Positions 45,779-56,805 of a DNA stretch of 64,000 nucleotides are shown in pieces. Every line of letters starts with the position of its first letter. Position 1 is the first letter of the stretch. The stretch spans positions 3,954,101 to 4,018,100 of the forward strand of contig JASKMD010000014.1 of assembly GCA_030144725.1 (NCBI GenBank), read 5' to 3'. Both the position numbers and the translations under genes were made by a program. This stretch comes from Haematococcus lacustris. Lineage: Eukaryota; Chlorophyta; Chlorophyceae; Chlamydomonadales; Haematococcaceae. The notes beneath the pieces were generated by a model. The model ran no database searches. It saw only the letters and a program-made list of their open reading frames with translations, and was not told the DNA's origin.

Positions 45779-48700
45779 TTATCGCGACAGCGCCTTCGGC
45801 GGAGGACTCTGCTGCGTGCGACGCCGACTTGGGGGGCAGGACATGTACGCGTGCACGCGGGCCTCCACTCCGCCCCACCGTGAGCGGCCACTTCCGGAAG
45901 GTTTTCATACGCAGGTAATTGAAGGCGTTTTTTGTTACCCGAGAGCACCAAGGCGGTGGCGTCTGCGCATGCGCACGGCAATGGTCAATCGTTAGTTGCA
46001 CCTCATACTGGTTGAGCCAGCTGCTAGACTGCTAGACAGCTAAGCCAGCTGCTAGACTAGCCAGCTGCTAGACTGCCTGATGTCCTGCAACTCCTGCCCA
46101 TTGCACCCCCTCCTCAAGCCCACACAGCCCCGCTTCTAAAAGCTCCTCACTTCTCTCTACCTCACTCTCTCCACCTACACTCGGCTAACTCCTCCCCACT
46201 GGCCCCTCACTCTACTACTGCTCAAGAGACGGAACATGACTTTGGCTTTGGGCTTGGCTCAACTCCCCGACCCCTCCTCTACCTTTCCCCTCCCTGCCCC
46301 CTCACACTGCTGGCTCCCCCCCCACCCCCACTGCTGTGGCCCCCCCCTCCCCACCAGGACATTGAGCACGGAGGAAGGTGGCCAGCGAGCGCCAGCTGCT
46401 CTCAGCTGCCCCTCATCACCCGGCTCAAGGTCAGGTGAGAGGCCGCGGTGCCCCCCTCGCTCCTCTCCAGCATCCTGGTCGTCATCGCTGCGCTGGCTGC
46501 CCAGCCGCAAGCCCCAAGGGGGGTTGGTGACCACCAGGTCGGGGGCCTGCACCACCCCCCAGCACCCCCACAGCCCGTCCCACCTCACACTCAGGCTGAT
46601 GCTGCTCCCGTCACAAGCAAGCATGCAGATTGCATGGTCATGGGCACTGCCAGGTCCCTCTTTAGTCACACTCGTTGCTAGGTCCCTGTTCATGCGTCAC
46701 AATCACTTCTAGGTCCCTCTTGCAGCAGACATGCACATGGCCTGGCTGCTCACCTGCAGACCCTGTGCCTCATGCAGCCCCATCACCATCACCATCACCA
46801 CCACCCACACATCGCATAGGCGCATGGATGATGCCTTTGTCCGCCATCCCCCTGCCCTCCACTGTGCCCTATGTGTATTTTGGCAGTGCCAGTGATGACC
46901 TCCCCCTCCCCCCTCCTGCACCCCCCTGACCCGGCCTGGCCTGCCCAGCCCTACCTGGGGGAGGGTCCAGGAGGCGGCGTCCCCCTGGTGCAGCCGGCAC
47001 TGTGTCAGCAGCCCGGCCCGGCCCAGGTCACGCCTGGCCAGCCCTAGGGCGGCCTTCAGGCAGCAGGGGCCGCAGGGCAGCAGCAGCAGGGCAGGCAGGC
47101 AGTTCTTGTGGAGAGTCACCCAGCCCACCTGACCATCTCATCCCAGCAGCTGACCCTGGCAGTGTGCGTAACGCCTGGCCGTGACCTGGGTGTGACCTGG
47201 GGTGCTACGTGGCAGCTGCCAGTTGAGTCCGTTGAGTCAGTTGAGTTAGCTAAGCAGGTGTGAGGCCGCCCAGCCATGTCCTTGTCACACTGCGGCGCAC
47301 CTGGTGTGTGTCGTTGCCATACAGGCGCCCCCCCCCCAGGGCTGGACCAGTTCCCGCGCCTCCGCCTGCACCTGCCTCCAGCCCTGAACCCACAAGCACA
47401 GCCACCATGCAGTTGTTCACCTGCTGCCGTGCAACCAACCTATGAAGGCCATGCAAGCACAGTCTGTTGCTCGAAAATGTTGTTGTTGTTGGTTTTCCCA
47501 CCGCTTAGCCGCCAGCCTGATTTGGCTGCTGTGCTGGGCTGCTGCAAAGCATGACAGGGAGGTAGGGCGGTGGCCTGTTCAGGCAACCCCTGGATGAGGC
47601 CAGAGCAGGAGCCCCTGTGCAGCCAACCCCCCCCGCCTGCCCCCACCTGGCTGTCAAAGTCATGCCAGCGCGTGAAGGGCCAGGAGCCAGAGGGCCCGAG
47701 CCAGGCCTGGGGCGCGGCGCGAGGCCATGAGGCCCGCCTCCAGCAGCAGGGTCCCGCTCCCACACATGGGGTCAGCCAGCACCCGCCCCTACGCCCCACA
47801 ACCACTAGCTTCCCACTCACACAGGCACGAGCTAGGTCACTCGTAACACGCAAAATTCCACACACCACACGCGAAAACATTACACATTTTCCTCTTCCCA
47901 GTAGGGCCCGTAGGTAGTCCCGGGCTGAGAGGTGGCCGCTGCCTCACCTTGCTGGCTGAGGCGGTGCCAGCCCGCCATCATGAGCATGCCTGCTGCCGCA
48001 GCCTCGTTGAGAGGGGCACGGTGCATGGCGTCCCGGTAGCCCCGCCTGCATCCAGGACAACCTTAACAGGGAGGGGGAGGGGAGGGGAGGGGGGAGGGGG
48101 AGGGGGAGGGGGAGGGGGAGGGGGAGGGGGAGGGGGAGGGGGAGGGGGGAGGGGGAGGGGGAGGGGGAGGGGGAGGGGGAGGGGGAGGGGGAGGGGGAGG
48201 GGGAGGGGGGAGGGGGGAGGGGGAGGGGGGAGGGGGAGGGGGGAGGGGGAGGGGGAGGGGGGGAGGGGGAGGGGGAGGGGGGAGGGGGAGGGGGAGGGGG
48301 AGGGGGAGGGGGAGGGGGGGGAGGGGGGGAGGGGAGGGGGGAGGGGGAGGGGGAGGGGAGGAGGCAGCAGCCACAGGAGTTCCCTGAGGATTAAGGCAGG
48401 AGCTGCTGAGCAGTGTGTCTGACCTGGCCAGCTGCCAGGCCACGGTCCCAGCAGCGCCTAGCTGGGGCCTAGTGGCCAAGGCAGCTGTTGCACTGCCTTT
48501 ATCGCAGTGCAAGCTATTGGCCTAGCAGGCAACGGATGGTATGGGTCACACGGATACAACACAGGTTGTACCAAGACCCTGAGGCCTGAACTAGGGTCTG
48601 TGTGAGGATGTGTGAGGCATGAGTACTTGATGGACTCTTCACTACCATGAGCTGCAGCGACGCGGGCAGTGCCCACTTGCACCACATATCAAGGATTGGC

Positions 48701-51700
48701 TTTAAGATGATGATGGTGCCTGGCAGCCTCAGCCAGCCTCCCTGCACCACCTCAGCTGAGCCCAGCCTGTCTTGGCTGACGTGCGACTGCAGCCCCGCTG
48801 CCATCTGCTAGATACAGAACAGAGTCTCACACTAGCCATGGCCACCTCAGCTGTGAGCAGGCATGGAGTGGCTCCACAGGCGATCAGGACCAGCCATGAA
48901 GAGCGACAGCCTGGGCATACCAGTAAAGCACAGCTATGACTGCGCCCCCTGGCCCTGCCCCCTGGCCCTGCCCCCCCTGGCCCTGCCCCCTGGCCCTGCC
49001 CCCTGGCCCTGCCCCCTGGCCCTGCCCCCTGGCCCTGCCCCTGCCCTGCCCCCTGGCCCTGCCCCCTGGCCCTGCCCCCTGGCCCTGCCCCCTGGCCCTG
49101 CCCCCTGGCCCTGCCCCCTGGCCCCCTGGCCCTGCCCCCTGGCCCTGCCCCCTGGCCCTGCCCCCTGGCCCTGCCCCCTGGCCCTGCCCCCTGGCCCTGC
49201 CCCCTAGCCCTGCCCCCTGGCCCTGCCCCCTGGCCCTGCCCCCTGGCCCCTGCCCCCTGCCCCCTGGCCCTGCCCCCTGGCCCCTGCCCCCTGGCCCTGC
49301 CCCTGGCCCTGCCCCCTGGCCCTGCCCCCTGGCCCTGCCCCCTGGCCCTGCCCCCTGGCCCTGCCCCCTGCCCCCTGGCCCTGCCCCCTAGCCCTGCCCC
49401 CTGGCCCTGCCCCCTGGCCCTGCCCCCCTGGCCCTGCCCCCTGGCCCTGCCCCCTGGCCCTGCCCCCTGGCCCTGCCCCCTGGCCCTGCCCCCTGGCCCT
49501 GCCCCCTGGCCCTGCCCCCTGCCCCCTGGCCCTGCCCCCTGGCCCTGCCCCCTGCCCCCTGGCCCTGCCCCCTGGCCCTGCCCCCTGGCCCCTGGCCCTG
49601 CCCCCTGGCCCTGCCCCCTGGCCCTGCCCCTGGCCCTGCCCCCTGGCCCTGCCCCCTGGCCCCTGGCCCTGCCCCCTGGCCCTGCCCCCTGCCCCCTGGC
49701 CCTGCCCCCTGGCCCTGCCCCCTGGCCCTGCCCCCTGGCCCTGCCCCCTGCCCCCTGGCCCTGCCCCCTGGCCCTGCCCCCTGGCCCTGCCCCCTGGCCC
49801 TGCCCCCTGGCCCTGCCCCCTGCCCCCTGGCCCTGCCCCCTGCCCCCTGGCCCTGCCCCCTGGCCCTGCCCCCTGGCCCTGCCCCCTGGCCCTGCCCCCC
49901 TGGCCCTGCCCCCTGGCCCTGCCCCCTGGCCCTGCCTGGCCCTGCCCCCTGGCCCTGCCCCCTGGCCCTGCCCCCTGCCCCCTGGCCCTGCCCCCTGGCC
50001 CTGCCCCCTGGCCCTGCCCCCTGGCCCTGCCCCCTGCCCCCTGGCCCTGCCCCCTAGCCCTGCCCCCCTGGCCCTGCCCCCTGGCCCTGCCCCCTGGCCC
50101 TGCCCCCTGGCCCTGCCCCCTGGCCCTGCCCCCTGGCCCTGCCCCCTGGCCCTGCCCCCTGGCCCTGCCCCCTGGCCCTCGCCCCCTGCCCCCTGGCCCT
50201 GCCCCCTGGCCCTGCCCCCTGCCCCCTGGCCCTGCCCCCTGGCCCTGCCCCCTGGCCCTGCCCCCTGGCCCTGCCCCCTGGCCCTGCCCCCTGGCCCCCT
50301 GGCCCTGCCCCCTGGCCCTGCCCCCTGGCCCTGCCCCCTGGCCCTGCCCCCTGGCCCTGCCCCCTGGCCCCTGGCCCTGCCCCCTGGCCCTGCCCCCTGG
50401 CCCTGCCCCCTGGCCCTGCCCCCTGGCCCTGCCCCCTGGCCCTGCCCCCTGGCCCTGCCTGGCCCTGCCCCCTGGCCCTGCCCCCTGGCCCTGCCCCCTG
50501 GCCCTGCCCCCTGGCCCTGCCCCCTGCCCTGCCCCCTGGCCCTGCCCCCTGGCCCTGCCCCCTGGCCCTGCCCCCTGCCGCCCTGCCCCCTGGCCCTGCC
50601 CCCTGGCCCTGCCCCCTGGCCCTGCCCCCTGGCCCTGCCCCCTGGCCCTGCCCCCTGGCCCTGCCCCCTGGCCCTGCCCCCTGCCCCCTGGCCCCTGCCC
50701 CCTGGCCCTGCCCCCCTGGCCCTGCCCCCTGGCCCTGCCCCCTGGCCCTGCCCCCTGGCCCTGCCTGGCCCTGCCCCCTGGCCCTGCCCCCTGGCCCTGC
50801 CCCCTGGCCCTGCCCCCTGGCCCTGCCCCCTGCCCCCTGGCCCTGCCCCCTGGCCCTGCCCCCTGCCCCCTGGCCCTGCCCCCTGGCCCTGCCCCCTGGC
50901 CCTGCCCCCTGGCCCTGCCCCCTGGCCCTGCCCCCTGGCCCTGCCCCCTGCCCCCTGGCCCTGCCCCCTGGCCCTGCCCCCTGCCCCCTGGCCCTGCCCC
51001 CTGGCCCTGCCCCCTGGCCCTGCCCCCTGGCCCTGCCCCCTGGCCCTGCCCCCTGGCCCTGCCCCCTGGCCCTGCCCCCTGGCCCTGCCCCCTGGCCCTG
51101 CCCCCTGGCCCTGCCCCCGTGCCCCCTGGCCCTGCCCCCTGGCCCTGCCCCCTGGCCCTGCCCCCTGGCCCTGCCCCCTGGCCCTGCCCCCTGGCCCTGC
51201 CCCCTGGCCCTGCCCCCTGGCCCTGCCCCCTGGCCCTGCCCCCTGGCCCTGCCCCTGGCCCTGCCCCCTGGCCCTGCCCCCTGGCCCCTGCCCCCTGGCC
51301 CTGCCCCCTGGCCCTGCCCCCTGGCCCTGCCCCCTGGCCCTGCCCCCTGGCCCTGCCCCCTGGCCCTGCCCCCTGGCCCTGCCCCCTGCCCGCCCCTGCC
51401 CCCTGGCCCTGCCCCCTGGCCCTGCCCCCTGGCCCTGCCCCCCTGGCCCTGCCCCCTGGCCCTGCCCCCCTGCCCCCTGGCCCTGCCCCCTGGCCCTGCC
51501 CCCTGGCCCTGCCCCCTGGCCCTGCCCCCTGGCCCTGCCCCCTGGCCCTGCCCCCTGGCCCTGCCCCCTGGCCCTGCCCCCTGGCCCTGCCCCCTGCCCC
51601 CTGGCCCTGCCCCCTGGCCCTGCCCCCTGCCCCCTGGCCCTGCCCCCTGGCCCTGCCCCCTGGCCCTGCCCCCTGGCCCTGCCCCCTGGCCCTGCCCCCT

Positions 51701-54602
51701 GCCCCCTGGCCCTGCCCCCTGGCCCTGCCCCCTGGCCCTGCCCCCTGGCCCTGCCCCCTGGCCCTGCCCCCTGGCCCTGCCCCCTGGCCCTGCCCCCTGG
51801 CCCTGCCCCTGCCCCCTGGCCCTGCCCCCTGGCCCTGCCCCCTGCCCCCTGGCCCTGCCCCCTGGCCCTGCCCCCTGGCCCTGCCCCCTGGCCCTGCCCC
51901 CTGGCCCTGCCCCCTGGCCCCTGGCCCTGCCCCCTGGCCCTGCCCCCTGGCCCGCGCCCCTGGTCCTCGCCTTGACCCTGCAAGCACTGATAAACACGGG
52001 GCTGCCCCTGGCCCTGCCCCTGCCCCCTCACCTGTGTAGGCTGGTGCCGCAGAGGTCCCTGTACAGGGTGACCTGATCCTGGTAGGCGGCCACAAACAGC
52101 GGCACGTCAGGACCGTTCACCCCGGGCGGTTGTGGCCTCTCCCGCCTGCACTCGGCAGACATTGAGGGGTCAGGGGGTGGGAGGGCCCTGAGGCCCCGCC
52201 CCTACAGCGCTGCCCCTGCAGCCTCAACGCACCGCGCATCATACACGGCGTCACACACGGCGTCCTTCACGCGCTGCCACACCAGCTGGCTGCTGTTGAG
52301 GTCGCTGCAACTCCTCAGCCGCACAGCCACCTCAAAGCTGCAGCCTGCAGGGTCATCGTTAGGGGCGGAGGCTGGGCATGGCCGGGGTGGGGTGGGGTGG
52401 GGTGGGGTGGGGTGGGGTGGGGTGGGGTGGGGTGGGGTGGGGTGGGGGTGGGGTGGGGTGGGGTGGGGTGGGGTGGGGTGGGGTGGGGTGGGGTGGGGTG
52501 GGGTGGGGTGGGGTGGGGTGGGGTGGGGTGGGGTGGGGTGGGGTGGGGTGGGGTGGGGTGGGGTGGGGTGGGGTGGGGTGGGGTGGGGTGGGGGTGGGGT
52601 GGGGTGGGGTGGGGTGGGGTGGGGTGGGGTGGGGTGGGGTGGGGTGGGGTGGGGTGGGGTGGGGTGGGGTGGGGTGGGGTGGGGTGGGGTGGGGTGGGGT
52701 GGGGTGGGGTGGGGTGGGGTGGGGTGGGGTGGGGTGGGGTGGGGTGGGGTGGGGTGGGGTGGGGTGGGGTGGGGTGGGGTGGGGTGGGTGGGTGGCGGGT
52801 ACCCGCCTGGGCGGATGACTTCCTGCCACCTTACGCCACAGTCCCTGACCAGGTCGTACAGCTGTGAGGCAGCAGCCAAAGCAACGTCCACAGCTTGCAC
52901 GGAGCAGCAGCCATAAGGAAGTGAGAGGGCAGGGGAGGACAGCTGCCCCTCTCATACCCTTCCCGCCCTATTCCACTCCCCCCTGCCACCCCCACCCCCA
53001 CCCCCACCCCTACCCCCACCCACCAGCTCTGCCCCGTTACGTCCGCCCAGCCCAGGCGTGTCCAGGCGGCCCTCCCCTAGCTTCACCAGCACCCGGATCG
53101 CGCAGCGCAGCCACAGAGCAGCACGGTAGCCCCCTGACAGGCTGGCGCTCCTGACCAGCCAAGGGGCAGGGCAGCAGGGCCTGGGCAGGAGGGCTGGGAG
53201 GGGAGTAGCAGGCGGAGGCGCTGTAGGGCTTGCCTACTTGGGGGGCCAGGCCAGTGCGGGTGAGGCAGGGGGTCAGTGTGTGAGGGCAAGGGAAGGCGGA
53301 GGGAGGGGAGAGGGGGAGAGGGGGAGAGGGGGCGAGAAGGGGAGGGGAGCGAGTGTTGGCAACCCAGGACTGACCTGAAGCTGACTCCCGCCTTGCCTGG
53401 CACCACCTCTGACAATCCCAAGCTCTCCAGCTCCTCCACCACATACTGCATACAGGCATGCCCACCCACCCCTTGCACTCCTCCTCCCTCCCATCACCAG
53501 TGTCTCACATACCTCTCATTGGCAACACCTTTCTCACAGCTCAGTTGGGCGAGTGTAAGTGTGACCAACCCAAGCCACCCAATGCTGACCCAGGTGCTGG
53601 CTGGAGGCTGGGCACTTGCTGCTGCTGGCCGACCCTGTGGCCCAAGGCCTGGCAGGTGTGGAGGAGTGCTGGCCTGCGCCAGTTCACCAGCTGCCAGGGG
53701 CACAGCGGTCGACCTGTGTGGCAGCCCACCTGCTCAAGACCCGGGTGGCAGGTGGCAAAGAATTGGAATGGCAGCGCAGCATGTTGCTGCTCGGCTCTCA
53801 GGCTGTGTGGGAACAGGGCTGGGTTGCCTCCCTCAAGCTTGGGGCGCGCTGCAGTCGAGGGTGGTGCTGCAGCCTGACCCGCAGTGGCCCAGCGCTGCCT
53901 GGCAGGTGACCTCCGTGTCCAGAGGGGGCGGCATGTGCCTGCCAGCAGCAGCCCGCCCCTGCTGCTCCTGCCCCTGATGCTGCTCATCCTGCCCCTGCTG
54001 CTGCTGCTGCTGCTGCTGTCCTTGCTGCTGTCTGGGGGGCTGCTGATGTGGTAGAGGCAGTGCTGCCTCCGCTGCCTCTGGCTCGGCAATGTCAGGGGCC
54101 GGCAAGTCCCTGCTGCTTTGCTGCACTGGGATCAGGTCACCTCTGGGTCGCAACCCCAAGGGGGCTGCTGAGGCTTGCTGCTTGCCCATAGACTCTTCTG
54201 CTGATGTGTCAGGCTTGACTGGCAGCCGAATGCCATTGGCTGTGACATACCTGCATTGGGAAGCAGATGGCAAAACATGACACAAGGCTGAGCTGTAAGC
54301 GCAAGACTGGTTGTGTGTTCTTAGGTAGGATTAGGGTTGGTGTGAGAGTGAAGTGAGCATGAAGGCGATGCTAGGCATACTCGTTGTTGCTAGGCCACCC
54401 ACGTTCCTGGGGTTGGTACGCTAGTGCGGCGTGGCCTGGGAGGGTCGTCGAAGCGCTCACGGTACGGTATGGGCTCAGGCCGCCTTTGTGCGGCGACGAG
54501 GCATAACCTTTCCGTGGGTTTGTTTGGCATGCGTATATGACAAGCAGGCATATGGTAGCAATCTGCTTTATGTGAACTAGGCAGCGCCAGCCGGTTAGCC
54601 AT
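45779..54602 (-). CDS. RlmL-like THUMP/UPF0020 rRNA guanine-N2 methyltransferase
   Basis: Family members methylate guanine N2 in large-subunit rRNA, and plant homologues are often organellar. Exon 54,403-54,602 (ATG 54,602) joins in phase to 54,250 ([13 protein letters not shown]). Then come [13 protein letters not shown] (ends 53,730), [20 protein letters not shown] (~53,450-53,390), [20 protein letters not shown] (~53,150), [20 protein letters not shown] (ends 52,803) and 52,233-52,337 ([19 protein letters not shown]), which together form the THUMP-like part. [12 protein letters not shown] (ends 52,032) joins [19 protein letters not shown] (47,948-48,045). Next are [13 protein letters not shown] (~47,760), GNDTHQ (~47,310), LARRDL (~47,040), [11 protein letters not shown] (from 46,546), FLRAQCP and, in the last exon 45,779-45,962, [18 protein letters not shown] and a stop. 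The SAM-binding and NPPW catalytic motifs are present. At least five single-base frame slips occur in exons. Confidence 0.85.
48067..48360. repeat. (GGGGGA)n satellite in a methyltransferase intron
   Basis: About 49 units of GGGGGA on the plus strand, with GGGGGGA and GGGGA variants. It starts about 20 bp from the exon that begins at 48,045, inside the intron 48,046-52,031. The transcript strand is C-rich here. Confidence 0.97.
48945..51958. repeat. 13-bp GGCCCTGCCCCCT satellite, ~3 kb, in the same intron
   Basis: Roughly 230 tandem copies. Variant units lacking GGCC give GCCCCCTGCCCCCT, others lose or gain one C, and a few substitutions (CTAGCCCTG at ~49,205, 49,390 and 50,055) are shared, suggesting higher-order copying. 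The transcript strand is G-rich (AGGGGGCAGGGCC). Frames up to 1,100 codons here are repeat artefacts. Confidence 0.97.
52380..52792. repeat. (GGGGT)n satellite in the next upstream intron
   Basis: About 82 units of GGGGT on the plus strand with two 6-bp variants (~52,445 and ~52,590). It fills nearly all of the intron 52,338-52,802, whose exon borders are in phase 2 on both sides. Confidence 0.97.
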
Positions 54603-54995
54603 GACAGCTAAGGCTGTCCCCTATAGTGCCTATGTGAGTACTACGGTGGTTTGTGGGCTGCCCTTTGCTTAACACTGGTTTCCCTGGTGCATAGGTTACG
54701 TTCAGCGGAATTGCATGATAGTCGTGCATGGTCATTACCTGCTTTATGGACGTGTGACGTGGGCAAGACAGGAGCTTGAAGGAAGTAGAAGCTTGTACGC
54801 GTCGGAGGTACTCACTCCGTGCAAGCGGAAGTAGGTATATTGCTGTAACTAACGCGACGAACTAACGCGACGAACTAACGCGACGAAGCGTGTCAATGTT
54901 ATGTGTTCATAACCCAATGCTGTGTGAGCAAGGCGCTGATAATGGCTTGACGCTCTCTCTTCTATCCGCCTCGGATTCGTCGGCCGCTTCGTAGA
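54603..54995. other. Divergent intergenic region with 13-bp triplication
   Basis: It lies between the methyltransferase start (minus, 54,602) and a plus-strand signal-peptide exon (54,996), so it may be a bidirectional promoter. AACTAACGCGACG is repeated three times at 54,847-54,886. Confidence 0.5.
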
Positions 54996-55079
54996 ATGAG
55001 GGTCGCCCGCTTCGCAGCACTGCTGCTGTTGGCGTGCTTCGCTAGCGTGCAGCGCTCGGATGCAGCCGATAGCCTGCGC
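54996..55079 (+). CDS. Orphan first exon with signal peptide
   Basis: The ATG at 54,996 starts MRVARFAALLLLACFASVQR followed by SDAADSLR and a GTAAGC donor at 55,080. A short basic start, a hydrophobic core of A/L/F and a small-residue region before DA fit a secretory signal peptide. The exon is 28 codons, phase 0. Downstream sequence is a Fanzor remnant and LINE, so the rest of the gene is missing or displaced. I do not know the protein. Confidence 0.35.
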
Positions 55080-55261
55080 GTAAGCATTAGTCACCTGTGT
55101 GTTGTATCCCATTGCCGGGCGTCACTGAGCATAGTCACACAATGGAGGCTGTAAAACAGATGGTTGGACACAAACATCGGATGTGCAGATTGATTAGGAG
55201 TATGTCCGTCATGCCACCTGGCTAATAGCTCCTTCTCGAGTTTGATCTAGCAACGCAGGTT

Positions 55262-56675
55262 GGGGTGGGCATCAACCCCGGCGTCACCCAAGCAGTCAGC
55301 GCAGCCTTTGGGGTGTGGGACCAGGAGTCAGGTCAGCTGGTAGCTGACAGCTGGACCGGTGGAAGCTAACCAAGGGCCTGGTGAAGCATGCCAGCGGCCT
55401 GAACAACTCCCGCCGTGACACCCAGCGGTGGCTGACTCCAATCAAGCCCCACCTCCAGCACCTAGCAGCAGCAAGCTCAGCCGGCACCTCCCTGGATGGC
55501 CAACCTGAAGCATACCACCGTCGCCCTGGCCACCTGGGACGTGATGTGGGAGGTGTACCTGGACCCCAAGTGGGCACGGCAGCGGCTGAGGCTGTACGGA
55601 GCCCAGGACCGGGCGCTGGAGCAGTTCTTCAAGCAGGTGAGGGTGAATGGGTGGGTGGGAGGGAGGGTAAGGAATTGAGAGGTGGTGGGTTAGGCATGAA
55701 TTGAAAGAGTAGTTGACTGTGCCATGCCTAACCTGGTGCCGCCATGTCAGCCACCATGTGTGTGCCTTGTATGCATGCCTGCAGCTGGAGGAGGACATGG
55801 CGGAGGTATCAATGGAGCGCCATGGCCGTGGTAAGCAGCTGGTGGTTTTCTTTGGCGCAGTTAGCATTGGCACTGGGGGAGGTTGGGGTGCTGATGCGGT
55901 GTTGCGGGCCTGCTGCAAGGTGGTGTGCAGGCCCAGGGGCGCAGGCCAGCTGCGGGGCAGGGTGGTGCTTGTGCATGAGCTCCGCACCACCCGGGTCAGC
56001 TCAGCAGTGAATGACCAGCAGCCCTATGAGGAGGAGCTGGACCATGAGCAGCCCACCAGGCGTGCAGGCCCCCAACAGGGCAGGTGGGCCTCCGCCTATT
56101 GCCCCCAGCCTGGAGCCAGCAGCGTGACAAGCCAGTGTGGGGCCTGATGTGGTGCGCGGTAGTGGCCCCCCGCAAGCCCCCACAGGCCCCATGCAGCAGC
56201 CAAGAAGCCACACCGGCAGCGGCCTCCGCGCCTGGGCACAGCACTCCCCCTCTAGCCAAGCGCAGCAAGCGCACCGAGGCTGAGCAGGCAGCTGAGCCCA
56301 CCCAGCCCACCAAGGCTGAGCAGGCAGCTAAGCTGAGCAAGGGCAAGGCTGCCCAAGCCAAGCCAGCACCACAGCCAGGCAGGTGGCTGGACAGGGACTG
56401 CAATGCAGCTCTGAACATGCAGCGCATTGGGGAGAGCAGGTGGCGGCCCTTGGAGCTGTGCTGGTGGGCAACTCTGCCAGGCAATTGCAAGGAGTACCCT
56501 GGCCTGGGCTACAAGCGGCTGCGAGATAAGCCACCCAAGGCCCACAGCAGCAGCAGCAGCAGCCTGTTGTGGCACAGTAGCGCGCCCCCCTTTGTTGAGC
56601 TATTATCAGCTGACAATCAGCGCATGTTCTTCATGCCAACTCTACACAATAGCCCTCGTGGTCAGGCAATAGTGT
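55262..56675 (+). pseudogene. Fanzor (eukaryotic TnpB-like nuclease) pseudogene
   Basis: Fanzors are RNA-guided DNA nucleases related to IS200/IS605 TnpB. In order, the remnant shows RuvC-I-like GINPGVTQAVSAA (55,268), KHASGLNNSRRDTQRWLTPI (55,385), TTVALATWDVMWEVYLDPKW (55,510), a 148-nt GT-AG intron (55,637-55,784), MERHGRGKQLVVFFGAVSIG, RuvC-II-like GRVVLVHELRTTR (Glu at 55,977-55,979) and a RuvC-III-like WLDRDCNAALNM (Asp at 56,396-56,398). The usual RuvC-I Asp is Asn (AAC at 55,274-55,276). Frame changes near 55,350 and 55,495 break the ORF. The expected zinc-finger cysteines after RTT are not evident. No amino-terminal half is found upstream. It is a dead copy. Confidence 0.75.
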
Positions 56676-56805
56676 AGGTGGTAGGCACTGATGCACCATG
56701 TCCATGTGCATTGGGTATACTCCACACAGCCCGTTAACACCATACTAGTCGGGTCACTAGTGGTCCCTAGTATTCCCGCTAGTGCCCGCTAGTGGCCACT
56801 ACTGG
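56615..56805. repeat. Left ~190-bp direct repeat flanking the LINE
   Basis: It matches 58,640-58,821, starting AATCAGCGCATGTTCTTCAT and ending GGCCACTACTGG. The first two thirds are nearly identical and the end is diverged. Confidence 0.9.

Noticed and set aside
48729..52031. 1,100-codon open frame (and a 963-codon overlapping one) on the minus strand
   Set aside because: It is produced by the stop-free 13-bp satellite inside an intron. Exons on both sides join in phase across it.
52202..52900. (GGGGT)n as an interstitial telomere
   Set aside because: Volvocalean telomeres are TTTTAGGG-type. This array is a pentamer confined to one intron.
55996..56490. Minus-strand 164-codon frame over the Fanzor remnant
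   Set aside because: It is the antisense shadow of the plus-strand sequence, which carries the RuvC-like motifs.
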